From positions 2,914,001-2,978,000 of the forward strand of contig NZ_CP114413.1 in the NCBI RefSeq assembly GCF_027270315.1: a stretch of 64,000 bases of DNA, written 5' to 3'. The notes under the pieces were generated by a model. The model made no database searches. It was not told where the DNA came from and was given only the letters and a program-made list of their open reading frames with translations. A program made the translations under genes and the position numbers. How positions within the stretch are numbered: the stretch's first letter is position 1; every line of letters starts with the position of its first letter. This stretch comes from Streptomyces cinnabarinus. Its GTDB lineage: Bacteria > Actinomycetota > Actinomycetes > Streptomycetales > Streptomycetaceae. Below, piece after piece: positions 8,196 through 18,613 of the stretch.

Positions 8196-8240
8196 GTACG
8201 CCGGTACGGGGGCAACCTGACGGTCCCCGTACCGGCGTAC
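8196..8240. terminator. Intercistronic hairpin after the dehydrogenase gene
   Basis: A perfect 16-bp inverted repeat (8196-8211 with 8225-8240; arm GTACGCCGGTACGGGG) with a 13-nt loop lies 3 bp after the dehydrogenase stop. There is no T-run. It may terminate or attenuate transcription between the dehydrogenase and the U32-like gene, or protect the upstream message. Confidence 0.65.
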
Positions 8241-8305
8241 ACCCAGAGCCCTGCGCGCCTTGAGCCGCGAACCTCGTCCGAAATACCGAACAAGAAGGAC
8301 AGCTT

Positions 8306-9274
8306 GTGACCGACGCTTCCGCCCCGGCAGCCCGTCGACCCGGCGAGCAGGTGCTCGCCGCGCTCGGCCTGGGCGCGCCCGATCCCTCCCCCACCGACGC
8401 CTCGCCCCACACCTTCCCGGGCGGCGGCCGCTGGCGCACCGAGATCCCCTCGTGCGAGGGCCCCGAAGCGCTGGCCGTTGTCCTCAAGGAAGCCTCGCGC
8501 CTCGACGTGCCGATCCACCGGATCAGCCAGGGCAGCGGCGTGTGGATGCTGACCGACTCCGAGATCACCGAGATGGTCGAGGCCACCGCCGAGCGCGACA
8601 TCGAACTCTGCCTGTTCACCGGCCCGCGCGGCACCTGGGACATCGGCGGCTCCACCCGCACCGACTCCCGGGGCGCGGGACTGCGCGCCCGCGGCCACGA
8701 CGCGGTCGCCGGCTGCGTCGAGGACGCCGTACGCGCCACCGAGCTGGGCGTGAAATGCCTGCTCGTGGCCGACGAGGGCGTGCTGTGGACGCTGCACCGG
8801 GCGCGCGTCGCCGGGATCATCCCCGCCGACACCACGCTCAAGGTGAGCGCGCTGATAGGCCCGGTCAACCCGGCCGCGTACGCGGTCTACGAGCGGCTCG
8901 GCGCCGACTCGGTCAATGTGCCCAGCGATCTGACGCCGACCCATCTCACCGAGATCCGGCGGGCCTCCGCCGCCCCCATGGACATGTACATCGAGGCCCC
9001 CGACGACCTCGGCGGTTACGTCCGGATGTACGAGGTCGCCGAGCTGATCCGGCGCGGCGCTCCGCTGTATCTGAAGTTCGGCCTGTCCAAGGCCCCCGGG
9101 ATCTACCCCTACGGCCACCACATGCGCGAGCTCACGCTGGCCACCGCCAAGGAGCGCGTGCGTCGTGGACGGCTGGCTCTGGACCTGCTCGCCCGGCACG
9201 GGGCCGCGGGGGACATGGCTCCACTGGGTTCGCGGCTGCCCGGCGAACTCCGACGTTTCGAAACATATTCATAA
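8306..9274 (+). CDS. U32-peptidase-like TIM-barrel protein of the sugar operon
   Basis: A 322-residue protein resembling the TIM barrel of the peptidase U32 family. Visible strands include VPIHRISQGSGVWMLT, IELCLFTGPRGTW, VKCLLVADEGVLW, LGADSVNVPSDLTP, PMDMYIEAPDDLGG and APLYLKFGLSKAPGIYPYG. No signal peptide, zinc motif or serine/cysteine protease motif is visible. Its place between a dehydratase/dehydrogenase pair and a monosaccharide transporter suggests a carbohydrate role, for example an aldolase- or isomerase-like step, rather than proteolysis. That is inference from context only. The GTG start at 8306 follows AGAAGGA. The last codons overlap a GTTTCGAAAC palindrome (9255-9264) that may be an operator for the following transporter genes. 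Confidence 0.6.
   Translation: MTDASAPAARRPGEQVLAALGLGAPDPSPTDASPHTFPGGGRWRTEIPSCEGPEALAVVLKEASRLDVPIHRISQGSGVWMLTDSEITEMVEATAERDIELCLFTGPRGTWDIGGSTRTDSRGAGLRARGHDAVAGCVEDAVRATELGVKCLLVADEGVLWTLHRARVAGIIPADTTLKVSALIGPVNPAAYAVYERLGADSVNVPSDLTPTHLTEIRRASAAPMDMYIEAPDDLGGYVRMYEVAELIRRGAPLYLKFGLSKAPGIYPYGHHMRELTLATAKERVRRGRLALDLLARHGAAGDMAPLGSRLPGELRRFETYS
9255..9264. promoter_or_regulatory. Possible weak IclR-type site before the transporter genes
   Basis: The 10-bp palindrome GTTTCGAAAC overlaps the last codons of the U32-like gene, about 100 bp before the substrate-binding protein. It shares TTTCGAAA with the stronger palindromes at 5974-5996 and 36657-36677. No clear -35/-10 pair was found next to it, so its role is uncertain. 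Confidence 0.35.
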
Positions 9275-9363
9275 AGGTTTCGGCGTCACCTCTTCACACA
9301 AGGCGACGCAGTCAAACAGAATCCCACACACCCAGCCGTGCTGAGACATCAAGGAAGATGACC

Positions 9364-10476
9364 ATGCGCAACCGCAGAGCCGCTCTCGCCGCGATAGCCA
9401 CCGCCGCCTCCCTGGCCCTGACCCTGACCGCCTGCGGCCAGGACAGCGAGGGCGGCAGCGAGGAGGGGAAGGGGAGCACCGAGGGCGCCACCATCGGCAT
9501 CGCGATGCCCACCAAGTCCTCCGAGCGCTGGATCGCCGACGGCAACAACGTCAAGGCGGACCTGGAGTCCAAGGGCTACAAGACCAAGCTGGTCTACGGC
9601 GAGGACGACCCCGACCAGCAGGTCTCGCAGATCGAGAACCTGATCACCCAGGGCGTCAAGGCGCTGATCGTCGCCGCCATCGACAACAAGTCGATGAACA
9701 ACGTGCTCCAGCAGGCCGAGGAAGCCGACATCCCGGTGATCTCCTACGACCGCCTGATCCTCGGCACCGAGAACGTCGACTACTACGCCTCCTTCGACAA
9801 CGAGAAGGTCGGCGAGCTCCAGGCCACCTACATCGTCGAGAAGCTCGGCCTGAAGGACGGCTCCAAGAAGGGCCCGTTCAACATCGAGCTGTTCGCCGGC
9901 TCCAACGACGACAACAACACGCGCTACTTCTTCCAGGGCGCGATGAACGTCCTGCAGCCCTACATCGACAAGAAGCAGCTCGTCGTCGGCTCCGGCCAGA
10001 CCGAGCTCACCCAGGTCACCACCCTGCGCTGGGACGGCGGCACCGCCCAGAAGCGCATGGACGACATCCTCACCTCGGCGTACAAGTCCGAGCGGGTCGA
10101 CGCGGTGCTCTCGCCGTACGACGGCATCTCCATCGGCATCCTGTCGGCGCTGAAGTCGGACGACTACGGCTCCAAGTCCAAGCCGCTGCCGATCGTCACC
10201 GGCCAGGACGCCGAGGTCGCCTCGGTGAAGTCGATCATCGCCGACGAGCAGTCGATGACCGTCTACAAGGACACCCGCGAACTCGCCAAGGTGGCCTCGA
10301 ACATGGTCGACGCGGTGCTCAACGACAAGAAGCCCGAGGTCAACGACGAGAAGACCTACGACAACGGTGCCAAGGTCGTCCCGTCCTACCTGCTGGTGCC
10401 GGTGAGCGTGGACAAGGCCAACTACCAGAAGGTCGTGGTCGATTCCGGCTACATCAAGGAAAGCGACCTCAAGTAA
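9364..10476 (+). CDS. Sugar ABC transporter substrate-binding lipoprotein (ChvE / multiple-monosaccharide type)
   Basis: A 370-residue periplasmic-binding-protein-like lipoprotein. The signal peptide (MRNRRAALAAIATAAS) ends in lipobox LTAC with lipidated C24. The mature part has the type I fold of sugar receptors, seen in ATIGIAMPTKSSERWIADG, QIENLITQGVKALIVAAID, IPVISYDRLI and SPYDGISIGILSALK. The length and the ISYDRLI motif fit the ChvE subgroup, which binds arabinose, galactose, xylose or glucose. The start is the ATG at 9364, with AAGGAAG 6 bp upstream; the ATG at 9358 touches the Shine-Dalgarno sequence. The frame is open far upstream, but that part is out of frame with the true U32-like gene. 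It is first of three genes of one importer. Confidence 0.92.
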   Translation: MRNRRAALAAIATAASLALTLTACGQDSEGGSEEGKGSTEGATIGIAMPTKSSERWIADGNNVKADLESKGYKTKLVYGEDDPDQQVSQIENLITQGVKALIVAAIDNKSMNNVLQQAEEADIPVISYDRLILGTENVDYYASFDNEKVGELQATYIVEKLGLKDGSKKGPFNIELFAGSNDDNNTRYFFQGAMNVLQPYIDKKQLVVGSGQTELTQVTTLRWDGGTAQKRMDDILTSAYKSERVDAVLSPYDGISIGILSALKSDDYGSKSKPLPIVTGQDAEVASVKSIIADEQSMTVYKDTRELAKVASNMVDAVLNDKKPEVNDEKTYDNGAKVVPSYLLVPVSVDKANYQKVVVDSGYIKESDLK

Positions 10477-10508
10477 CCGACGGCACCCACTGATTGGAAG
10501 GCACGACC

Positions 10509-12055
<1,547 letters not shown>

Positions 12056-12059
<4 letters not shown>

Positions 12060-13300
12060 GCACTGATGTGACCGCCAAGAGCCCGGCCCCCGCGCCGCCG
12101 GGCAAGAGCGGAGGGGCCGCGGGCGACGGCCTGCTCCAGCTGGTGCTGGACGGCATGCGCCGCAACATGCGGCAGTACGGCATGCTGATCGCGCTCGGCC
12201 TGATCGTGGTGCTGTTCGCGGTGTGGACCGACGGCGACCTGCTGCTGCCGCGCAACGTCTCCAACCTGGTGCTCCAGAACAGCTACATCCTGATCCTCGC
12301 GATCGGCATGATGCTCGTCATCATCGCGGGCCATATCGACCTCTCGGTCGGCTCGTTGACAGCGTTCATCGGGTCCATGGCCGCGGTCTTCATGGTCAAG
12401 AACGATCTTCCCTGGCCGGTCGCGGTCATCCTCTGCCTCGCCATGGGCGCGGTCGCCGGCGCGGCACAAGGGTTCTTCATCGCCTACGGCGGCATACCCT
12501 CCTTCATCGTCACCCTCGCGGGCATGCTGATCTTCCGCGGTCTGACCGAGATCTTCCTGGAGGGCCAGACCCTCGGCCCGTTCCCGGAGGGCCTGCAGAA
12601 GGTCTCCAACGGCTTCATGCCCGAAGTCGGCCCGGACACCAACTACCACAACCTCACCCTGCTGCTGGGGCTCGGACTGATCGCGTTCGTGGTCTTCCAG
12701 GAGTTCCGCGACCGGCGCCGCCAGCAGGAGTTCTCCCTCGACGTCCCGCCGCTCAACCTCTTCCTGCTCAAGCTGGTCGCGCTCGGCGCCGCCATCCTCA
12801 CCCTGACGATGCTGCTCGCCAGCTACAAGGGCGCCCCGTACGTCCTGCTGGTCCTCGGGGTGCTGCTGGTCGGCTTCGGCTACGTCATGCGCAACGCGAT
12901 CATCGGCCGCCACATCTACGCCATCGGCGGCAACCTCCCGGCGGCCAAGCTGTCGGGTGTGAAGGACAAGAAGGTCACCTTCCTGGTCTTCCTGAACATG
13001 GGCATGCTCGCGGCCCTGGCGGGTCTGGTCTTCGCCGCCCGCTTCAACGCGGCCTCGCCCAAGGCCGGCCTCAACTTCGAGCTGGAGGCCATCGCCGCCT
13101 CGTTCATCGGCGGCGCGTCGATGAGCGGTGGTGTCGGCACGGTGCTCGGCGCGATCATCGGCGGCCTCGTCCTGGGCGTGCTGAACAACGGCATGAACCT
13201 CGTCGGCATCGGCACCGACTGGCAGCAGGTCATCAAGGGCCTGGTCCTGCTGGCGGCGGTCGGCTTCGACGTGTGGAACAAGCGCAAGGTCGGTTCGTAA
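12056..13300 (+). CDS. Sugar ABC transporter permease (MmsB/GguB type)
   Basis: A 414-residue inner-membrane permease of the RbsC/XylH/MmsB family with about ten predicted helices, starting at YGMLIALGLIVVLFAVW. The conserved signatures NLVLQNSYILILAIGMMLVIIAGHIDLSVGS, TLAGMLIFRG and ASFIGGASMSGGVGTVLGA are all present in part or whole; each lies where the family has it. The extra cytoplasmic segment (QEFRDRRRQQEFSLDVPPLN) between middle helices is typical of the MmsB/GguB subgroup. It is translationally coupled to the ATPase gene (ATGA at 12056-12059) and followed by a GC-rich hairpin with a T-tract, which ends the operon. Confidence 0.92.
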
Positions 13301-13307
13301 AGTCACC

Positions 13308-13340
13308 GGGCCCCGCTCAGCGAGCGGGGCCCTTCCTTTT
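13308..13340 (+). terminator. Rho-independent terminator of the transporter operon
   Basis: The stem GGGCCCCGCT (13308-13317) pairs with AGCGGGGCCC (13323-13332) around a 5-nt loop and is followed by TTCCTTTT. It begins 8 bp after the permease stop. Confidence 0.9.
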
Positions 13341-13354
13341 GCAGGAGCCGCTGC

Positions 13355-14500
13355 ATGGAACTGAACAGACGCACGCTCATCGCCGGGGCGGCAGCCGCCG
13401 GTGTCACCGCCGCCATGAGCGGCACCGCACATGCCACAGGGGGCCACAGGCCGGTGAAGTCGCTCTTCGGCAAGCTCGCCGACGGCACCAAGATCTACAG
13501 CTGGTCGCTGGAGAACGGCGGCACCCGGCTGAAGGTCCTCTCCTACGGCGGAATCGTCCAGTCCCTGGAGATCCCCGACCGGCGCGGCCGCTACACGAAC
13601 GTCTCGCTGGGCTTCGACACCATCGAGGACTACGTCTCCTCCAGCCCCTACTTCGGCGCCCTGATCGGCCGGTACGGCAACCGCATCGGCAAGGGTCGGT
13701 TCACGCTCGACGGCAAGGCCTACCAGCTCTCCGTCAACGACGGCGCGAACAGCCTGCACGGCGGGTCCAAGGGCTTCGACAAGGTCGTCTGGGACATCGA
13801 GCCGTTCACCAAGGGCTCCGACGTCGGCCTGTACCTCTACTACACCTCCGTCGACGGCGAGATGGGCTACCCCGGCACGCTGCGCACGAAGGTCACGTAC
13901 ACCCTGACCCGCTCCGGCGACTGGCGCGTGGACTACGAGGCCACCACCGACAAGGCCACCGTCGTCAACCTCACCAGCCACGTCTACTGGAACCTGGCCG
14001 GCGAGTCCAGCGGCACGATCTACGACCACGAGCTGTCCATAGCCGCCTCCCGCTACACACCGGTCGACTCGGGGCTGATCCCCACGGGCGAACTGGCCAA
14101 GGTCGTCGGCACGCCCTTCGACTTCCGCCGCACCAAGACCGTCGGCGAGGACATCCGCGTCGCCCACCAGCAACTGCTCTACGGCAAGGGCATCGACCAC
14201 AACTGGGTCCTGGACAAGGGGATCACGTCCCGTCCTGAGTGGGCGGCGACCCTGCGCGACCCCTCCTCCGGCCGCACCCTGAAGATCGCCACGACCGAGC
14301 CGGGCCTGCAGTTCTACTCGGGTAACTTCCTCGACGGAACCCTGGTCGGCACCGGCGGTTCGATCTACCGCCAGGGCGACGCGCTCTGCCTGGAGACGCA
14401 GCACTTCCCGGACTCGCCGAACCAGCCGTCGTTCCCGTCCACAACGCTGCGACCTGGGCAGACGTACCGGACGACGACGGTGCACTCGTTCAGCGCGTGA
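13355..14500 (+). CDS. galM: Secreted aldose 1-epimerase (mutarotase), Tat substrate
   Basis: A 381-residue galactose-mutarotase-like protein that interconverts alpha and beta anomers of aldoses. The N-terminus has a twin-arginine signal (LNRRTLIAGAAAAGVTAAMSG) with a likely cut after the Ala-rich region, so it acts outside the cell, just before uptake. Conserved parts are NSLHGGSKGFD and LTSHVYWNLAG (catalytic histidines), PTGELAKV, TTEPGLQFYSGN and LETQHFPDSPNQPSFPS, the last carrying the likely catalytic Glu. The ATG at 13355 follows CAGGAG. Despite the upstream terminator, its position after a monosaccharide importer suggests it supplies the preferred anomer to that system. The gene symbol is by family. 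Confidence 0.9.
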   Translation: MELNRRTLIAGAAAAGVTAAMSGTAHATGGHRPVKSLFGKLADGTKIYSWSLENGGTRLKVLSYGGIVQSLEIPDRRGRYTNVSLGFDTIEDYVSSSPYFGALIGRYGNRIGKGRFTLDGKAYQLSVNDGANSLHGGSKGFDKVVWDIEPFTKGSDVGLYLYYTSVDGEMGYPGTLRTKVTYTLTRSGDWRVDYEATTDKATVVNLTSHVYWNLAGESSGTIYDHELSIAASRYTPVDSGLIPTGELAKVVGTPFDFRRTKTVGEDIRVAHQQLLYGKGIDHNWVLDKGITSRPEWAATLRDPSSGRTLKIATTEPGLQFYSGNFLDGTLVGTGGSIYRQGDALCLETQHFPDSPNQPSFPSTTLRPGQTYRTTTVHSFSA

Positions 14501-14582
14501 CCCTGAGTCATAGCATCTTCACAACGTCCCAACATTTTCACAGGGGTTGAACAGCGCCTCACAGGCATCCGTATCTAAGGGC

Positions 14583-14606
14583 GGCCCGTGCTCCCCCGCA
14601 CGGGCC
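14583..14606 (+). other. 5'-leader hairpin upstream of aminotransferase
   Basis: The 9-bp inverted repeat GGCCCGTGC/GCACGGGCC with a 6-nt loop lies 11 bp before the GGAGG of the aminotransferase gene. A TTGAAC/TATCTA pair about 19 bp apart lies upstream (roughly 14546-14576). The hairpin could terminate upstream messages or modulate initiation at the TTG start. No function is shown. Confidence 0.4.
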
Positions 14607-14626
14607 ACCCAGACCCGGAGGTTGCC

Positions 14627-16132
14627 TTGGCTGAGAACGTCACCTCGCTGTTCCGCAGCACGGCGGCGCACAGCCCTTCGATGGCCGCGCTGACCCGCGA
14701 AGGCGGTGACGGGGTAGGGCCGATCGACTTCTGCATCCCCTGCAACCCGTACTTCCCCACGCCCGCCATGTTCGACGACATGGCGGGCCGGTTGCGCGAC
14801 ATCATCACGTACTACCCCAGCAGCGCCGACACCATCACGGCCGAGCTGTGCAACCTCCTCCAACTCCCCCCGCAGGCCGTCGCGATGGGCAACGGCTCGA
14901 CCGAGCTGATCACCTGGATCGACCACCTGCTGGTCCGTGAATCCCTCGCCATCCCCGTCCCCACCTTCGGCCGCTGGACCGACCAGCCCATGGAGACCGG
15001 CAAGCGGGTCGACATGTTCCCGCTCCAGGAGTCCAGCGGCTTCGCCCTCGACCTCGCGCAGTACGCCGAGTTCATCCGGGCCCGCGGCACCCGTGCCGCC
15101 GTGATCTGCAACCCCAACAACCCCGACGGCGGGTTCCTGCACCGGCACGCCATCGTGCAGTTCATGGACGCCATGGCCGATCTCGACCTGGTCGTCATCG
15201 ACGAGTCGTTCCTGGAGTTCGCCGACGCGGAGGCGGAGCCGTCGGTGGTGCAGGAGGCGATGCTGCGGCCCAACGTCATCGTGCTGCGCAGCCTTGGCAA
15301 GAACTTCGGCCTGCACGGCATACGGTTCGGCTATCTCGTCGCCAACCCCTCGCTCGCGGGGCGCGTCCGCTCGATGCTCCCCAAGTGGAACCTCAACGCC
15401 TTCGCCGAGCATGTGGTGTTCATGCTCAAGAACCATGGGGCGGAGTACATGGAGAGCCTGCATCAGGTACGCCGGGACCGGCTCGACATGGCCCAGCAGC
15501 TTGCCGCGCTGCCCGGGCTCACGGTGTATCCGTCCCAGGGCAACTTCCTCTTCGTGCGCCTGCCCGTGGGCGCCGAGGGCACTGTGGTCCGTGACCGGCT
15601 GCTCACCGAGCATCGGATCCTGGTGCGTGAATGCGGCAACAAGATCGGTTCGTCCAGCCGCTTCCTGAGGCTCGTAGTGCGCCCCCAGGTCGACGTGCGT
15701 CGCCTGGTGTCCGGCCTGGAACAGGTGCTCTACGGGACCAGGAGGGGAGCGGCCGCCGTGCCCGAGCTGGCTACAGGGACCAGCTACAGCTCGGGTACGG
15801 CGGCCGTGGATCGGCTGGTCGGGTCGACCAATGGGGCGGGCGTTCCCATGGCGATGCCTGTTGCCGCGCCTATGCCCGCGGCGGCTGTAGCGGCTCCCGC
15901 TCCGGCGCCTGCGCCCATGCCTGCTCCGGCACCCATACCCGCGCCCATGCCCATGCCCATGCCCGCGCCCGTGCCCGCGGCGGCGTTCGGGCCTACGCCG
16001 CCCGGTGTTCCGGCCCGAGGGGGGCTTACGGCGGCGCAGGTCCGGGGGACGACGGGGCCGGGGTTGGCACCGGCGCCGGCCACGGGGTGGCCCAACGCGG
16101 GGGCTTGGCCCAACGCGGCCGGCATGGGGTGA
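14627..16132 (+). CDS. PLP-dependent class I/II aminotransferase with Pro/Ala/Met-rich tail
   Basis: A fold-type I aminotransferase related to histidinol-phosphate and threonine-phosphate aminotransferases. Substrate-side motif FCIPCNPYFPTPAMFDDM is near the N-terminus. Cofactor residues are NGSTELI, CNPNNPDGGF, VVIDESFLEF and the lysine in SLGKNFGLHGIRFGYL, with RLVVRPQVDV near the end of the domain. The last 80-90 residues are a low-complexity Pro/Ala/Met tail (PMPAPAPIPAPMPMPMPAP), unusual for the family. I start at TTG 14627 because GGAGG lies 5 bp upstream, giving 501 residues; the GTG at 14588 lies in a hairpin. The substrate is not predictable. The gene is convergent with the GH43 gene, 15 bp away. 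Confidence 0.82.
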   Translation: MAENVTSLFRSTAAHSPSMAALTREGGDGVGPIDFCIPCNPYFPTPAMFDDMAGRLRDIITYYPSSADTITAELCNLLQLPPQAVAMGNGSTELITWIDHLLVRESLAIPVPTFGRWTDQPMETGKRVDMFPLQESSGFALDLAQYAEFIRARGTRAAVICNPNNPDGGFLHRHAIVQFMDAMADLDLVVIDESFLEFADAEAEPSVVQEAMLRPNVIVLRSLGKNFGLHGIRFGYLVANPSLAGRVRSMLPKWNLNAFAEHVVFMLKNHGAEYMESLHQVRRDRLDMAQQLAALPGLTVYPSQGNFLFVRLPVGAEGTVVRDRLLTEHRILVRECGNKIGSSSRFLRLVVRPQVDVRRLVSGLEQVLYGTRRGAAAVPELATGTSYSSGTAAVDRLVGSTNGAGVPMAMPVAAPMPAAAVAAPAPAPAPMPAPAPIPAPMPMPMPAPVPAAAFGPTPPGVPARGGLTAAQVRGTTGPGLAPAPATGWPNAGAWPNAAGMG

Positions 16133-16147
16133 CCTGGCGGTACTCGT

Positions 16148-17581
16148 CTACGCCGGGTTCAGGCGCCACTGTTGGCAGGTGTTGTTCAGCCAGCTCCACT
16201 GGCGCACGTCCGTTCCGTCCGCCGTGCCGCAGTTCGTCACGTCCGCCACCTTGCCCGTCGCCTGGTTGACGATGCGGACGTAGCTGTCGGTCGTGGTGAT
16301 GAAGCGGAAGCGCTGGCAGGTGTTGTTGAGCCAGGACCACTGGCGCAGGTCCGCGCCGTCGGCCGATGAGCAGTCGGCGGTGTCCAGGACCTTGCCGGTG
16401 GCCACGTTCACCAAGCGGTGGGTGTCGTCGCCCAGGTCCTCAAGGCGCCACTTCTGGTTGTTGCCGCCGTTGCAGGTCCACTGCTGGACATTGGCACCGT
16501 CCGCCGTCGAACTGCCGGCCACATCGAGGCACTTGCCGCTGCTGCGGTTCGTGACGGTGTATGTCGTGGAGGTCGCGGACGGTTCGCCGGACGGGCCCGC
16601 CAGGCTGCCGCCCAGGGCCACCGGAGTGCCCAGGTTCGGGGAGCCGTCCGAGTTCCAGGTGAACTTCTGGGCCCTGGTCGTGCGGCCGTTGTCGCAGCCC
16701 TCGGAGGCGGAGTCGTTGGCGTGGTAGACGATCCAGCTCTCCGTGCCGTCGGGTGAGGTGAAGAAGCCGTTGTGGCCGGGGCCGTAGACGCCCGCGGAGT
16801 CGTTGCGCTGGAAGACGGGGGTGGACTTCTTCGTCCAGGACGAGGACGCCAGAGGGTCCGAGCCGGTGAGTTTGAGCTGGCCGAGTTTGTAGTCGGGGGT
16901 CCAGCAGCCGCTCGCCGAGTAGATCAGGTAGGTCTGGCCGTTCCGTTGGAGGATCTCCGGTCCCTCGTTGACCGTGCCGCCCGAGCGTTCCCAGTCGTAC
17001 GTCGGTGTCGAGATGGTGGAGAAGCCCGTGGCCAGGGTGTACGGGTTGGACATCCGGGCCGCGACCAGGTTCTGGGTGCCGCCGCTGGCGCTGCCGAACA
17101 GGTAGAGCCGGCCGTTGATCGTGCCGACCGTCGGGTCCAGCATCCAGGACGAGTTGAGCTGGCTGCGGTAGGTGTACGGGCCCATCGGGTCGGAGCCCGC
17201 GCTCTCCAGGACATGGGTGCGCTGGGTCGGGATGTAGTCGGAGACGCTCTGCCCGGCGACGTAGTACAGATACCAGCGGCCGTTGAGGTAGTGCAGCTCC
17301 GGCGCCCAGATGTTGCAGCAGCGGGAGGCCGCGTCGCCCTGCCAGACCTGCACGCTGGGCGCGGTGGCGAGACCGGCGAGCGTGGGGGCCTTGCGGAGGG
17401 TGATGCGGTCGGTCCAACTGGTCGTCACCAGGTAGTAGTTGCCGTTGTGGTACGAGATCCAGGGGTCGGCGCCCTTGACCGACTTCACGGGGTTGCTGAA
17501 CGAGGCGGCACTGGCGGGGGTCTGCCCCAGGGCGAGCAGGAAGGCCAGCGCGGCCAGCAGGGTCAGTAGGCGACGGGCCAT
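16148..17581 (-). CDS. Secreted GH43 alpha-L-arabinofuranosidase with CBM13 (ricin-B) domain
   Basis: A 477-residue secreted enzyme. The signal peptide (RRLLTLLAALAFLLALGQTPASA) precedes a GH43 five-bladed propeller. Catalytic acids are the Asp in GADPWISYHN (base), Asp in WMLDPTVG (pKa modulator) and Glu in VNEGPEIL (acid). After residue 345 a beta-trefoil carbohydrate-binding domain of the ricin-B/CBM13 type carries the repeats GKCLDV, GKVLDTADC and GKVADVTNC with their QQW/RQW signatures. It probably releases arabinose from arabinan side chains or oligosaccharides. The gene overlaps the end of the upstream endo-arabinanase gene by 19 nt, with GGAG before its ATG, so both are made together: one cuts internally, the other at chain ends. 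Xylan as an alternative substrate cannot be excluded. Confidence 0.88.
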   Translation of the reverse strand: MARRLLTLLAALAFLLALGQTPASAASFSNPVKSVKGADPWISYHNGNYYLVTTSWTDRITLRKAPTLAGLATAPSVQVWQGDAASRCCNIWAPELHYLNGRWYLYYVAGQSVSDYIPTQRTHVLESAGSDPMGPYTYRSQLNSSWMLDPTVGTINGRLYLFGSASGGTQNLVAARMSNPYTLATGFSTISTPTYDWERSGGTVNEGPEILQRNGQTYLIYSASGCWTPDYKLGQLKLTGSDPLASSSWTKKSTPVFQRNDSAGVYGPGHNGFFTSPDGTESWIVYHANDSASEGCDNGRTTRAQKFTWNSDGSPNLGTPVALGGSLAGPSGEPSATSTTYTVTNRSSGKCLDVAGSSTADGANVQQWTCNGGNNQKWRLEDLGDDTHRLVNVATGKVLDTADCSSADGADLRQWSWLNNTCQRFRFITTTDSYVRIVNQATGKVADVTNCGTADGTDVRQWSWLNNTCQQWRLNPA

Positions 17582-18531
17582 CCGCTGCTCCAGTTCAGGA
17601 GGTTGATACCGAGCTTGGGCGTGCCGTTGTCCTGGCCGTCGTAGTAGTGGTAGACGATCAGGTCGCCGTCGACGTCGTTCATGATCGACTGCCCGCCGGG
17701 GCCGATGTAGCGGCCGTGCGACTCCAGTACGGGCGTCCCGCCGTTGTTCATCATCGAGACGCCGTTCTTGTCGTAGTACGGCCCGGTGACGCTGGTGGCG
17801 CGGCCGACCTTGACCTTGTACGTCGAGCTGGTGCCAGCACAGCAGGTGTCGTACGAGGCGAAGAGGTAGTAGTAGCCGTTGCGCTTGACGATGTAGGGCG
17901 CCTCCACCGCCTTGGTGCCGGTCGGGCGGGAGGCGAGGGAGTAGCGGGTGGTGTTGGAGGAGAGCTGCTTACCGGTGGACGGGTTGATCTGGATCATCTT
18001 GATCCCGGTCCACCAACTGCCGAAGGACAGCCACCACTTGCCGTCGCTGTCGACGAAGAGGTTCGGGTCGATGGCGTTGTAGTCGCTGGACGAGCTGGAG
18101 GTGTAGACGGTCCCGTAGTCCGTCCAGCTGCCGGGGAGGCCCGTGCTCGAACCCGCGAGCCCGATGGCCGAGGTGTTGGAGCCGAACTTCGAGACGGAGT
18201 AGTACATCAGGTACTTGCCGCCCTGGTACGAGATGTCCGGCGCCCACGCCTCGGGTACGGAGGAGTACGTCGACCACCAGCCCGGGCGGGACGAGAAGGC
18301 GTCGGCGCCCGCACTGAAGGCGATGCGGTTGCCGGAGGTCTTGCTGGCCATGCCGCCGCCGGTGGCGTAGAGCAGGTACTGGCCGGAGGGGGTGCGGATC
18401 ATCGTCGGGTCGTGGACGACGGTGGAGCCGGTGACGGTGCCGGGGTTGGGGTAGGCCGACGCGCTGGACGGGATCAGGGCCAGCAGGAGGGCTGCGGGGA
18501 GGGTGAGGAGAGCGGTTCTGGTGCGGCTCAC
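17563..18531 (-). CDS. Secreted GH43 endo-1,5-alpha-L-arabinanase
   Basis: A 322-residue secreted endo-arabinanase. The signal peptide ends near PSSASA. Catalytic residues sit in VVHDPTMIRT (Asp base), NAIDPNLFVD (Asp) and AVEAPYIVKRNGYYYLF (Glu acid). The family hallmarks CCAGTSSTYKVKVGRA and LIVYHYYDGQDNGTPKLGIN (metal-coordinating His near the funnel) identify the arabinan branch of GH43. It cuts internal alpha-1,5 bonds in debranched arabinan to arabino-oligosaccharides for the ABC importer at 28.2-31.4 kb. It is first gene of a two-gene operon behind promoter block A (18551-18613), which is shared with the importer operon. It is a clear paralogue of the enzyme at 27277-28248, with the same motifs in the same order. 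Confidence 0.92.
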   Translation of the reverse strand: MSRTRTALLTLPAALLLALIPSSASAYPNPGTVTGSTVVHDPTMIRTPSGQYLLYATGGGMASKTSGNRIAFSAGADAFSSRPGWWSTYSSVPEAWAPDISYQGGKYLMYYSVSKFGSNTSAIGLAGSSTGLPGSWTDYGTVYTSSSSSDYNAIDPNLFVDSDGKWWLSFGSWWTGIKMIQINPSTGKQLSSNTTRYSLASRPTGTKAVEAPYIVKRNGYYYLFASYDTCCAGTSSTYKVKVGRATSVTGPYYDKNGVSMMNNGGTPVLESHGRYIGPGGQSIMNDVDGDLIVYHYYDGQDNGTPKLGINLLNWSSGWPVAY

Positions 18532-18550
18532 ATGAACGCTCCTGTTCTGT

Positions 18551-18613
18551 ATATCGAACGTCGATCGTCACTTCGGACGGGACCGTAGAATCGAACCCCT
18601 TGCGCGTCAATGG
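18551..18613 (-). promoter_or_regulatory. Arabinan-regulon promoter block A
   Basis: This is a 63-bp block that aligns without gaps to 31408-31470 with 54 identical positions. On the minus strand it holds TTGACG (18605-18610), 17 bp, then TACGGT (18582-18587), followed by a conserved downstream segment with TCGAA/TTCGA half-sites that is probably the operator. It drives the two GH43 genes. Confidence 0.8.

Noticed and set aside
8260..10476. 738-aa frame that would fuse an Arg-rich N-terminus to the sugar-binding protein
   Set aside because: The upstream part is the out-of-frame shadow of the U32-like gene; the lipoprotein signal at 9364 with AAGGAAG marks the real start.
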